Source: an uncultured Lacinutrix sp. (GTDB lineage: Bacteria > Bacteroidota > Bacteroidia > Flavobacteriales > Flavobacteriaceae). From it: a DNA stretch of 6,469 bases. Below, piece by piece: positions 1 through 5,721 of this stretch. The position numbers and the translations under genes are program-made. How positions within the stretch are numbered: position 1 is the first letter of the stretch; the number at the start of each line of letters is the position of its first letter. The stretch is from positions 1-6,469 of the forward strand of contig CALGIH010000069.1 in NCBI GenBank assembly GCA_937916035.1. The letters run 5' to 3'. The notes under the pieces were generated by a model. The model worked only from the letters and a program-made list of their open reading frames with translations, had not been told where the DNA came from and searched no databases.

Positions 1-6
1 TTATTA

Positions 7-435
7 ATGCCAATAAAGAAACAACTTAAATACGATAAAGCTTATTTGAGAATTGCTGATGAATGGGGAAAGTTATCCTATTGCTAACGCAAGCAAGTTG
101 GAGCTATTATAGTAAAAGACAGAATGATTATTTCTGATGGTTACAATGGCACACCAACGGGCTTTGAAAACTTCTGTGAAGATGACGAAGGTTACACAAA
201 ATGGTATGTACTTCACGCAGAAGCAAATGCCATCTCAAAAGTAGCATCATCCACGCAATCATGTAAAGGCGCAACCTTATATATTACCTTATCACCTTGT
301 AAAGAATGTAGTAAATTAATTCATCAAGCTGGAATTATCAGAGTTGTTTATAAAGAGGCATACAAAGACGATTCAGGTGTTGCATTTTTAAAAAAAGCTG
401 GAATTGAGGTAAAACTTGTTAGTGATTTAACCTAA
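7..435 (+). pseudogene. dCMP deaminase (ComEB-like), interrupted by an in-frame TAA
   Basis: Zinc-dependent deoxycytidylate deaminase, which converts dCMP to dUMP for thymidylate synthesis in the cytoplasm. From the ATG at 7 the frame spells an N-terminal helix (KYDKAYLRIADEWGKLSYC), then TAA at 85-87, then continues without any shift (RKQVGAIIVKD) to the stop at 433-435. The reconstructed protein would be 142 residues, a normal family length. The zinc and catalytic motifs are intact: HAEANAI (His70 ligand, Glu72 proton shuttle) and PCKEC (Cys98, Cys101). In related flavobacterial proteins, as I remember them, the stop position holds Lys, so one A-to-T change (AAA to TAA) explains it. The open part from the ATG at 124 (103 residues) keeps the zinc site but lacks the first helix and first strand, so it is unlikely to fold as an enzyme. 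The stop overlaps the next gene's ATG (TAATG). Family assignment is very sure; whether the stop is a real mutation or a sequence error is open. The true start could lie just outside the window. Confidence 0.88.
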
Positions 436-2021
436 TGCAAATACAAAAAAAATTCATACCACTTATTATTGGAGTTGCTATTGCGATAGGGATTTTTATT
501 GGCGGAAAATTGAGTTTTACAGATACTTCTGATCGTTTATTTACATCCAATTCTAAAAAAGATAAACTCAATCGTTTAATTGATTATATAGATTATGAAT
601 ATGTAGATGATGTCAATACAGACAGCATTGTTGACGTTACTGTAAATAGTATTTTAGATAATCTCGATCCTCATTCTACTTATATTCCCAAAAAAGACTT
701 ACAAAGTGTGACAGAAAACATGAAAGGTGATTTTGTTGGTATTGGTGTTAGTTTTTATCCATATAGAGATTCGGTAACCGTTATTAGGCCCTTAAAAGGA
801 GGTCCAAGTTATAAAGCTGGTATTAGGTCTGGCGACAGGATTATAGTAGCAAATGGAGAGCCAATTTATGGATCGAGTTGGACAAGTGAAGCTATTGTAA
901 ATAAGCTTAAAGGAGAAAAAAACACAAAGGTTGATTTAAAAGTTTACAGACCAACTGAAAATAAAATACTTGAATTTAGAGTAAAACGTGGTGATGTGCC
1001 GCTCATTAGTGTGGATGCAGCTTATATGCTTTCGGATGATTTAGGTTATATAAAAATCAATCGTTTTGCAGAATCTACCTATAAGGAATTTAAAAAAGGA
1101 TTGGATAAACTTCAAGATGAAGGCGCTACAAAATTGGTGTTAGATTTAAGAGATAATCCAGGAGGGTTTTTAAATATAGCAGAACAAATTGCTGATGAAT
1201 TTTTAGAGAATAATAAACTCATATTATTCACTAAAAACAAAAGCGGTAAGATTGAAAAAAGTTTTGCTACACGTAAAGGTGATTTTGAAAAAGGTGAAAT
1301 CTTCGTGCTTATCAATGAAAATTCGGCATCAGCAAGCGAAATTATTGCAGGAGCATTACAAGATAACGACAAAGGCACCATTGTTGGCCGTCGTTCTTAT
1401 GGGAAAGGCTTAGTACAACGCGAAATGGCGCTTGGTGATGGCAGTGCAATACGGTTAACCATATCAAGATATTATACACCAACAGGACGCTCTATACAGC
1501 GATCTTATGAAAAAGGTAATAAAGATTATTATCATGATTATTATGAACGCATTGAAAACGGAGAACTATCTAACGAAAGTAGAATTGAAGTTGCAGATTC
1601 TTTAAAATTTACAACTCCGAAAGGTAAAATAGTATATGGAGGAGGAGGTATCATTCCTGATGAATTTGTACCAATTAATTTAAAAATGGAAAACCAAACA
1701 GTTGATTTAGTTCTTCGAAGTGGCGTTTTAGATTATTTTGTGTTTGAAGATTTAGATACTAATAGGGCGAACTTTCAAGATATAACAAGAGAAGGCTTTA
1801 CTGAAAATTACGAAGTCTCAGATGAAATGCTTACTCGTTTTAATGATTATTACAACTCTAGAGCTCGCTATAAAATAACCTTTGTGGCTTACGATGAAGA
1901 AGTGAAGCTTTATATCAAGGCAAAAATGGCTGAGCAATTATTTGGAGATGAGGCATACACTCAAATCATAAACAGCAATGACGTCATGTTAGCTCGAGTA
2001 AATGAGCTAATTCAACAATAG
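435..2021 (+). CDS. S41 family C-terminal processing peptidase (CtpA/Prc-like)
   Basis: Membrane-anchored serine protease of family S41 that cleaves proteins near their C termini in the periplasm. The 528-residue protein starts with a signal anchor (about residues 7-28, FIPLIIGVAIAIGIFIGG) with no obvious cleavage site. Next comes a helical region ending in DNLDPHSTYIP, a PDZ domain at about 98-185 (GDFVGIGVSF, KAGIRSGDRIIVANGEPI), and the S41 core at about 190-355. The catalytic Ser is S299 in ENSASASEI, and the general base is K324 in SYGKGLVQ, 25 residues later as in E. coli Tsp and plant D1 protease. Q328 sits where CtpA enzymes have the third residue. LDLRDNPGG (236-244) is the conserved strand/loop. 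The C-terminal extension to 528 is usual for Bacteroidota members. The ATG overlaps the deaminase stop by one base (TAATG), with no Shine-Dalgarno, which suggests translational coupling. The stop lies one base from that of the convergent oxidoreductase. It reads intact; the substrate is unknown. Confidence 0.95.
   Translation: MQIQKKFIPLIIGVAIAIGIFIGGKLSFTDTSDRLFTSNSKKDKLNRLIDYIDYEYVDDVNTDSIVDVTVNSILDNLDPHSTYIPKKDLQSVTENMKGDFVGIGVSFYPYRDSVTVIRPLKGGPSYKAGIRSGDRIIVANGEPIYGSSWTSEAIVNKLKGEKNTKVDLKVYRPTENKILEFRVKRGDVPLISVDAAYMLSDDLGYIKINRFAESTYKEFKKGLDKLQDEGATKLVLDLRDNPGGFLNIAEQIADEFLENNKLILFTKNKSGKIEKSFATRKGDFEKGEIFVLINENSASASEIIAGALQDNDKGTIVGRRSYGKGLVQREMALGDGSAIRLTISRYYTPTGRSIQRSYEKGNKDYYHDYYERIENGELSNESRIEVADSLKFTTPKGKIVYGGGGIIPDEFVPINLKMENQTVDLVLRSGVLDYFVFEDLDTNRANFQDITREGFTENYEVSDEMLTRFNDYYNSRARYKITFVAYDEEVKLYIKAKMAEQLFGDEAYTQIINSNDVMLARVNELIQQ
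1988..2011 (+). terminator. Inverted repeat at the 3' end of the protease gene (weak terminator candidate)
   Basis: TTAGCTC (1989-1995) and GAGCTAA (2004-2010) form a perfect 7-bp stem around an 8-base loop; a G-U pair could extend it by one. It lies inside the last codons of the protease gene, just before its stop and the stop of the convergent oxidoreductase gene. No T-rich run follows on either strand, so intrinsic termination is doubtful. It may instead be a 3'-end stabilising hairpin or chance. Confidence 0.25.
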
Positions 2022-2022
2022 T

Positions 2023-2625
2023 TTAGGCTTTATCGTGCACTTTAGTGTGCATGCCATCATTCCAAAGAGTTAAAATGTCTGTTGCAACATGAGCACCACT
2101 TCCAGAAGCTATGGCAAACTGACTTCGCCAACCAGCTAAAGTACCAGCAACGTATAAATTTTCAGTAATAAGATGGTCTGTGTTTTCTAACCAGATTCTG
2201 TTTTTTTCAGGGTCTGTTCTTGGATGCGGTTTAATGTATTGCTCTAGTCCTCTAATTGTCAGCAAATTGGTGTATCCAACTGCAATTATCACAATTTTTG
2301 AAGTATAGATTGTCTTGTTTGTTTTTATTTTAAAAGCCTTAGATGTTTTCTCTATTTCAAGAACTTTTTCTGTGTCAATTTGAATAATGTGAGGATACAA
2401 AATAGAAAGCTGGTCTTTACCACTTTCCAAAATAGAAGCTCCAGTTGTTCCTGGTTGTAATCCTAGCACGTTATTGAACAAAGCTGTTTGTAAATGTGAA
2501 CTTTTTTGGTGCGTAAAAACCCCAATATGTTTATCTTCAACGTAAGGTCTTTTATGAGCAGAACCTAGAACCAAGGCACATGACATGCCAGCGGCTCCAC
2601 CACCAATAATAAGTACATCAAACAT
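2023..2625 (-). CDS. Compact FAD-dependent oxidoreductase (thioredoxin-reductase-like fold, no CxxC)
   Basis: Flavoprotein of the pyridine nucleotide-disulphide reductase superfamily, reaction unknown. The 200-residue protein opens with a Rossmann strand and dinucleotide-binding motif (VLIIGGGAAGMSCA, glycines 8-10 and 13). It has a mid-protein IVIIAVGYTN segment (111-120) and ends with the FAD-contacting block LYVAGTLAGWRSQFAIASGSG (158-178), equivalent to the C-terminal GD motif of thioredoxin reductases. It is about 100 residues shorter than thioredoxin reductase: there is no second nucleotide-binding domain and no redox CxxC, the only cysteine being Cys16. I believe flavobacterial homologues of the same length exist, so I read it as complete rather than truncated. 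It is the last gene of the minus-strand operon after a MarC protein and a 67-residue membrane protein; its ATG overlaps the latter's stop by one base (TAATG). The missing NAD(P) domain suggests a separate electron donor or partner, which is inference. Confidence 0.85.
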   Translation of the reverse strand: MFDVLIIGGGAAGMSCALVLGSAHKRPYVEDKHIGVFTHQKSSHLQTALFNNVLGLQPGTTGASILESGKDQLSILYPHIIQIDTEKVLEIEKTSKAFKIKTNKTIYTSKIVIIAVGYTNLLTIRGLEQYIKPHPRTDPEKNRIWLENTDHLITENLYVAGTLAGWRSQFAIASGSGAHVATDILTLWNDGMHTKVHDKA

Positions 2626-2828
2626 TAGCTTTTTTTCTTTATTGTTTGCTCAATTTTTTTAGAAACCCTTAAAATTGCCAATAAAATAATTGCACAAAGG
2701 CCTGCGAAAACGGTAATTAGAGCCACCATACTTTGGCCTTCGAAAGGTGCGTAAAAATTAATTTGGGTAACGTTGTAGCCAATTAATAAAATGGCAATAA
2801 CGGTTAAGATGTATGTAAAAGTCTTCAT
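2625..2828 (-). CDS. Small two-helix membrane protein, function unknown
   Basis: A 67-residue inner-membrane protein of no family I can name. It has two hydrophobic segments: about residues 4-20 (FTYILTVIAILLIGYNV) and 33-53 (SMVALITVFAGLCAIILLAIL). A short polar loop (TQINFYAPFEGQ) joins them, and a lysine-rich tail (KKIEQTIKKKS) follows that would lie in the cytoplasm by the positive-inside rule. It is reality-tested by context: it starts two bases after the MarC stop and its TAA overlaps the ATG of the oxidoreductase (TAATG), so it sits tightly inside a three-gene operon. There are no catalytic motifs and only one cysteine. It could be an accessory subunit of MarC or of the oxidoreductase, but nothing in the sequence proves it. 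Confidence 0.8.
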   Translation of the reverse strand: MKTFTYILTVIAILLIGYNVTQINFYAPFEGQSMVALITVFAGLCAIILLAILRVSKKIEQTIKKKS

Positions 2829-2830
2829 AA

Positions 2831-3412
2831 TTAGATAAATAATTCTTTAATGTTGTGCGCAAATAACTTTACTGCAATGGCAAGTAAGATTACACCAAAG
2901 ATTTTTCTGATGATGCTAATTCCATTTTGCCCAATAATACGTTCAATTTTTGATGAGGTTTTTAAAACAATATAAATAACAATAACATTAAGTATTACAG
3001 CAACGATTATTGTTGCAATATTATATTCAGCTCTTAAAGATAATAAAGTTGTTAAACTCCCTGGCCCAGCAATTAATGGAAAAGCCAAAGGGAAAACACT
3101 AGCTGTCATTGCGTTGTTTTCTTCTTCTTTATAAAGGGTAATTCCAAGAATCATTTCCAGAGCAATAAAGAATAATATGAACGCACCAGCAACCGCAAAA
3201 CTATTAACACCAATTCCAATTAGCGAGAGAATGTTTTTTCCAACAAATAAGAAAACAATCAATATGACGCCTGCAATTATTGATGCTTTTTCGCTTTGTA
3301 TATGACCTACTTTTTTTCGTAAATCAATAATTATTGGAATGTTTCCAATAATATCTATCACAGCAAATAAAATCATGAATACTGTAAATACTTCCTTAAA
3401 ATTAAGCTCCAT
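2831..3412 (-). CDS. MarC family integral membrane protein
   Basis: Six-helix inner-membrane protein of the MarC family (UPF0056), related to YchE/YhgN. The family's function is unsettled; an early link to multiple antibiotic resistance was not upheld. Hydrophobic segments fall at roughly residues 8-28, 44-63, 68-90, 106-126, 132-151 and 167-185. The two family signatures are visible: DIIGNIPI near the end of helix 1 and FPLAFPLIAGPGSLTT in helix 4. The length (193 residues) is normal. I chose the ATG at 3412 instead of the GTG three bases upstream (3415), because ATG-GAG-CTT gives the usual MELNFKE start; there is no clear ribosome-binding site for either. It is the first gene of the operon with the 67-residue protein and the oxidoreductase. 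A TAnnTTTG box at 3443-3436 could drive the operon. Confidence 0.93.
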   Translation of the reverse strand: MELNFKEVFTVFMILFAVIDIIGNIPIIIDLRKKVGHIQSEKASIIAGVILIVFLFVGKNILSLIGIGVNSFAVAGAFILFFIALEMILGITLYKEEENNAMTASVFPLAFPLIAGPGSLTTLLSLRAEYNIATIIVAVILNVIVIYIVLKTSSKIERIIGQNGISIIRKIFGVILLAIAVKLFAHNIKELFI

Positions 3413-3435
3413 CACTTAGGATTGTAAATTTTCCG

Positions 3436-3443
3436 CAAAAGTA
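3436..3443 (-). promoter_or_regulatory. Bacteroidota-type -7 box for the MarC operon
   Basis: On the minus strand 3443-3436 reads TACTTTTG followed by CGG, matching the TAnnTTTG consensus of the Bacteroidota housekeeping sigma factor. It lies about 24 bases before the MarC ATG, which implies a very short leader. A TTTG at 3458-3455 is too close to be the -33 element, so the upstream half is weak or absent. Confidence 0.5.
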
Positions 3444-3488
3444 AGCTATTAAAGCAAATTTAAGCATTAAATAAATGTAAAGTTTGTC

Positions 3489-3496
3489 TATTTTTG
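3489..3496 (+). promoter_or_regulatory. Bacteroidota-type -7 box for the DUF3109 gene
   Basis: TATTTTTG at 3489-3496 followed by TGC matches the TAnnTTTG consensus and lies 24 bases before the ATG at 3521. No TTTG/TTG with proper spacing (about 19-21 bases upstream) is visible; the nearby TTTG at 3483-3486 is too close. Together with the opposing box at 3443-3436 it makes the 105-bp gap (3416-3520) a compact divergent promoter region, and nothing else is evident in that gap. Confidence 0.5.
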
Positions 3497-3520
3497 TGCT
3501 CAATTTAGAGCGTTTAAAAT

Positions 3521-4090
3521 ATGTTTCAACTAGGAAAAACAATAGTTTCAGAAGATATTATTAAGAAGGATTTTTTGTGCAATTTATCTGCATGTAAAGG
3601 CGCTTGTTGCGTTGATGGTGATGCTGGAGCACCTCTTGAAGAAGCCGAAACAAAAATTCTGAAGGATATTTACCCTATAATAAAAACGTATTTAAGAAAA
3701 GAAGGCATTAAAGCCATTGAAGAGCAAGGTATATTTACTACAAACGATGAAGGTGAATTTGAAACACCTTTAATTAATGGAGCAGATTGTGCTTACGTTA
3801 TTTTTGATGAACATAAAACTGCGCTTTGTGCTATTGAAGAAGCCTATAACCAAGGCGATATCAAGTGGAAAAAACCTGTATCTTGTCATTTATATCCAGT
3901 AAGAGTGAAAGATTACAGTGAGTTTTCGGCAGTGAATTATCATCATTGGTATATTTGTGATGATGCTTGTGCGCTTGGCAAAGAACTGCAAGTTCCTGTT
4001 TATAAGTTTGTAAAAGAAGCGTTGATTAGAAAGTTTGGTGAAGATTGGTATATGGAACTGGAAAAGGTTGCTGATAAAATGCTTAAATAA
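3521..4090 (+). CDS. DUF3109 family cysteine-rich protein
   Basis: A 189-residue soluble protein of the DUF3109 family, widespread in Bacteroidota and without an established function. Nine cysteines are seen: C20, C25, C29 and C30 in CNLSACKGACC, then C90, C103, C122 (SCHLYPV), C146 and C150 (YICDDAC). A His pair sits at 141-142 (YHHWYIC). The CKGACC cluster plus later single cysteines resembles the CxxCC-type metal-binding proteins (YkgJ/UPF0153 group), so a zinc or iron-sulphur centre is a reasonable inference, but not shown. There is no signal peptide or membrane segment. The ATG at 3521 gives the standard MFQLGKTIV start and lies 24 bases after the start of a -7 box. It is transcribed alone; its TAA directly abuts the stop of the convergent kinase gene with no base between. 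It reads intact at normal length. Confidence 0.9.
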   Translation: MFQLGKTIVSEDIIKKDFLCNLSACKGACCVDGDAGAPLEEAETKILKDIYPIIKTYLRKEGIKAIEEQGIFTTNDEGEFETPLINGADCAYVIFDEHKTALCAIEEAYNQGDIKWKKPVSCHLYPVRVKDYSEFSAVNYHHWYICDDACALGKELQVPVYKFVKEALIRKFGEDWYMELEKVADKMLK

Positions 4091-4828
4091 TTACAAAGGA
4101 ATATTCAAAATCACTTTTGTACCTGCTGCATTGTTTTGCGCATCATACAAGTCTTCAATTTTTAAAGCATACATTTTAGCAAAGCGTTTAGAGAAATTAA
4201 ATAAACGCTCTTTGGTGATTTCTATACCAATAGATTTACGTTTCAAGGGTTTCTTTAGTTTGCGTTCCTCTGAAACTTTTCTTCCAACACCATTATCTGT
4301 AATAGATATTGTAATAAAATCATTGCCTTTTCTTTTTACATCTAATTCAATTCGCTTATCGTCAGTTTTTGATGATAAGCCATGCCACAATGAGTTTTCT
4401 AAAAAAGGCTGTAAAATTAAAGATGGGATTCTAATATTCTCAAGGTTTATGTCTTTGTCTATATTAATTTGAAAATCTATTTCATTTGAAAATCTGATAT
4501 TTTCAATGTTCATATATAACTTCATGGTATCCAATTCATCTGCTAATGAAATATCTTTTTCATTGGAGACCACTAAAATTTTACGAATCAATTTCGCAAA
4601 CTTGTTTAAAGAATTAAAAATAAAATGAGGATTCATTTGGCTTTTAAGCATGTTCTGCTCCAATGTCAATATTTTTTTCTCTTGAGATATTTGTTGTTGT
4701 CTGTTAAAAATAATGAGAAGCACAGCAACCAACACAATTGCTAAAAGAGCAAATAGTAATGATAACCTGTTTTTTTCTAATGTTGATTTCACCAATTCAT
4801 TCTCAACGGCTAAAGCTTTGTAGCCAAC
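4091..4828 (-). CDS. C-terminal fragment of the sensor kinase: TM helix, LytS-type kinase and ATPase domains
   Basis: Open frame from just after a TAG at 4831-4829 to the stop at 4093-4091. It has no good start codon of its own: TTG at 4795 is only nominal, so it is a 3' fragment. Residues are numbered from that TTG. A transmembrane helix lies at about 11-30 (LSLLFALLAIVLVAVLLIIF), then a short coiled stretch, then the phospho-acceptor motif QMNPHFIFNSLN with His57. The ATPase domain keeps its N-box (LILQPFLENSLWHG, N134), G1 box (ITDNGVG, D167), a G2-like SIGIEITKERL and a terminal GTKVILNIPL. Directly after NSLN the sequence jumps to KFAKLIRKIL. In LytS-type kinases about 20 residues (NSI...AxxYL) normally lie between, forming the helix that completes the dimerisation/phosphotransfer domain. 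The gap is in frame. Confidence 0.75.
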   Translation of the reverse strand, partial: VGYKALAVENELVKSTLEKNRLSLLFALLAIVLVAVLLIIFNRQQQISQEKKILTLEQNMLKSQMNPHFIFNSLNKFAKLIRKILVVSNEKDISLADELDTMKLYMNIENIRFSNEIDFQINIDKDINLENIRIPSLILQPFLENSLWHGLSSKTDDKRIELDVKRKGNDFITISITDNGVGRKVSEERKLKKPLKRKSIGIEITKERLFNFSKRFAKMYALKIEDLYDAQNNAAGTKVILNIPL

Positions 4829-4917
4829 CTAAATTTGTATAAGAAGTTGCAATATAATATTGGTCTTCAATCCGCAATGCCGTTGTTAGAGCATCTTGTA
4901 AAATTGTAAGAGCGGCA

Positions 4918-5721
4918 TCATTTTTTTTGTTTAATGTATACTTTGCCAATACTGTTATAGCAAATAACTCTTCCAACCTCTGAATTGATCTCTTCATTAA
5001 ACATTAATGAAAATTGATAATTACTAAGCGCTTCATCAAGAAGTCCTTTAGCCTCTTTTGCATAACCAATGTTCTGATGATTTATAGCCAATCCAAGCTT
5101 GTTATAACTTTCTGTTGCAATTTCAAGAGATTTATTAAACTGTTCTAAATCTAAATCATATTGTTTAAGAACCAGATAGATGTTTCCTATACCATTTAAT
5201 GACACGGCAATACTAAACCTTAATTCATCATTAATTGGATTGGCAGTTTTGGCAAACTCCATAGCTAGTGAATGGTAATCCAGCGCAGAACTTACTAGAT
5301 CCATTCTGCGATAGGCTACACCAAGCATATTTAAGCTCAGGACCTTTAGTTCTAAGTTTTCAGTATAAGTAGCTATTTCTTCGGCATATTTATGATACGC
5401 AATTGCTCTATCATACATAGAAAGATTTCTATAAATAACTCCTAATGCATTCAATGCGTAACTTTCTGCTTCATAATAACTAGCCTCAACAGCTTTGTTT
5501 TCTAGAAGTTGCATTTTTATAGAATCATTTTTAAGCTTATAAAACAAAGATTCTAATTCACTGTAGCTAGTCGTTCTTGTGAACAAAATAGCATTCAAAT
5601 TATTTTCAAATTCTTCGCTGTTTGTGTTTTGTGCAAATCCAATAGAAACACAAAGAATAGACATCAACAAAAAAAGAGTAAGATCATTAATTATAAGCTT
5701 ATATGATTTAATGAAGGCCAT
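4918..5721 (-). CDS. N-terminal fragment of the sensor kinase: signal peptide and TPR repeats
   Basis: The longest open piece of the kinase gene, 267 residues. It opens with a signal peptide (hydrophobic core about 12-29, likely cut near GFA-Q at 30-31). TPR-like helical pairs follow at about 86-119 (NALGVIYRNLSMYDRAIAYH), 127-160 (NMLGVAYRRMDLVSSALDYH), 172-206 (NGIGNIYLVLKQYDLDLEQF) and 212-245 (NIGYAKEAKGLLDEALSNY). A fifth begins at about 250 (YNSIGKVYIKQK). The frame ends at TGA immediately after the A8 run, in the middle of that fifth repeat. The rest of the repeat (NDAALTILQDALTTALRIED) and the start of a sixth (YYIATSYTNLGW) continue in another frame down to the stop at 4805-4803. TPRs bind peptides or proteins and presumably sense or scaffold. 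If translated alone, this would be a secreted TPR protein without a kinase. Confidence 0.75.
   Translation of the reverse strand: MAFIKSYKLIINDLTLFLLMSILCVSIGFAQNTNSEEFENNLNAILFTRTTSYSELESLFYKLKNDSIKMQLLENKAVEASYYEAESYALNALGVIYRNLSMYDRAIAYHKYAEEIATYTENLELKVLSLNMLGVAYRRMDLVSSALDYHSLAMEFAKTANPINDELRFSIAVSLNGIGNIYLVLKQYDLDLEQFNKSLEIATESYNKLGLAINHQNIGYAKEAKGLLDEALSNYQFSLMFNEEINSEVGRVICYNSIGKVYIKQKK
4921..4928 (-). repeat. A8 homopolymer (T8 on the plus strand) at the kinase frameshift
   Basis: Eight consecutive T on the plus strand (A8 in the coding sense). With seven A the TPR frame would continue straight through (IKQKNDAALTIL); with eight it hits TGA at once. Runs of this length are prone to replication or transcription slippage and to sequencing indels. 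Confidence 0.85.

Larger units (their letters stand above)
4091..5721 (-). pseudogene. TPR-containing LytS/YpdA-type sensor histidine kinase, broken in three frames
   Basis: Remains of one membrane sensor kinase gene: signal peptide, TPR repeats, one transmembrane helix, His_kinase (LytS-type) and HATPase domains. The TPR domain would lie in the periplasm and the kinase in the cytoplasm. Reading starts at the ATG at 5721, which overlaps the response-regulator stop by one base (TAATG), and runs to 4918. It must then change frame at the A8 run (4928-4921) to read the next TPR (about 4920-4827), and change frame again between 4831 and 4803 to enter the kinase part. Both changes equal one extra base or two missing bases. 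The kinase part also seems to lack about 20 residues after the histidine motif. The length from start to stop is 1631 bases, not a multiple of three. With its regulator also interrupted, the module is most likely non-functional unless the lesions are sequence errors. Confidence 0.85.

Noticed and set aside
1112..1381. 89-residue minus-strand open frame inside the protease gene
   Set aside because: Lies fully antisense to conserved S41 catalytic sequence and has no recognisable family; a shadow of the coding frame.
2036..2051. Small inverted repeat TGCAC/GTGCA near the oxidoreductase 3' end
   Set aside because: Only 5 bp of stem, inside coding sequence, with no T-rich run; not distinguishable from chance.
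4035..4472. 145-residue plus-strand open frame across the DUF3109 and kinase ends
   Set aside because: Overlaps the DUF3109 C terminus out of frame and is antisense to the conserved ATPase motifs of the kinase; no domain is visible.
4918..4997. Programmed ribosomal frameshift making two useful products from the kinase gene
   Set aside because: The frame break falls inside a TPR and is followed by a second break and a probable deletion; no stimulatory structure was noticed. Simple damage or error is the better explanation.
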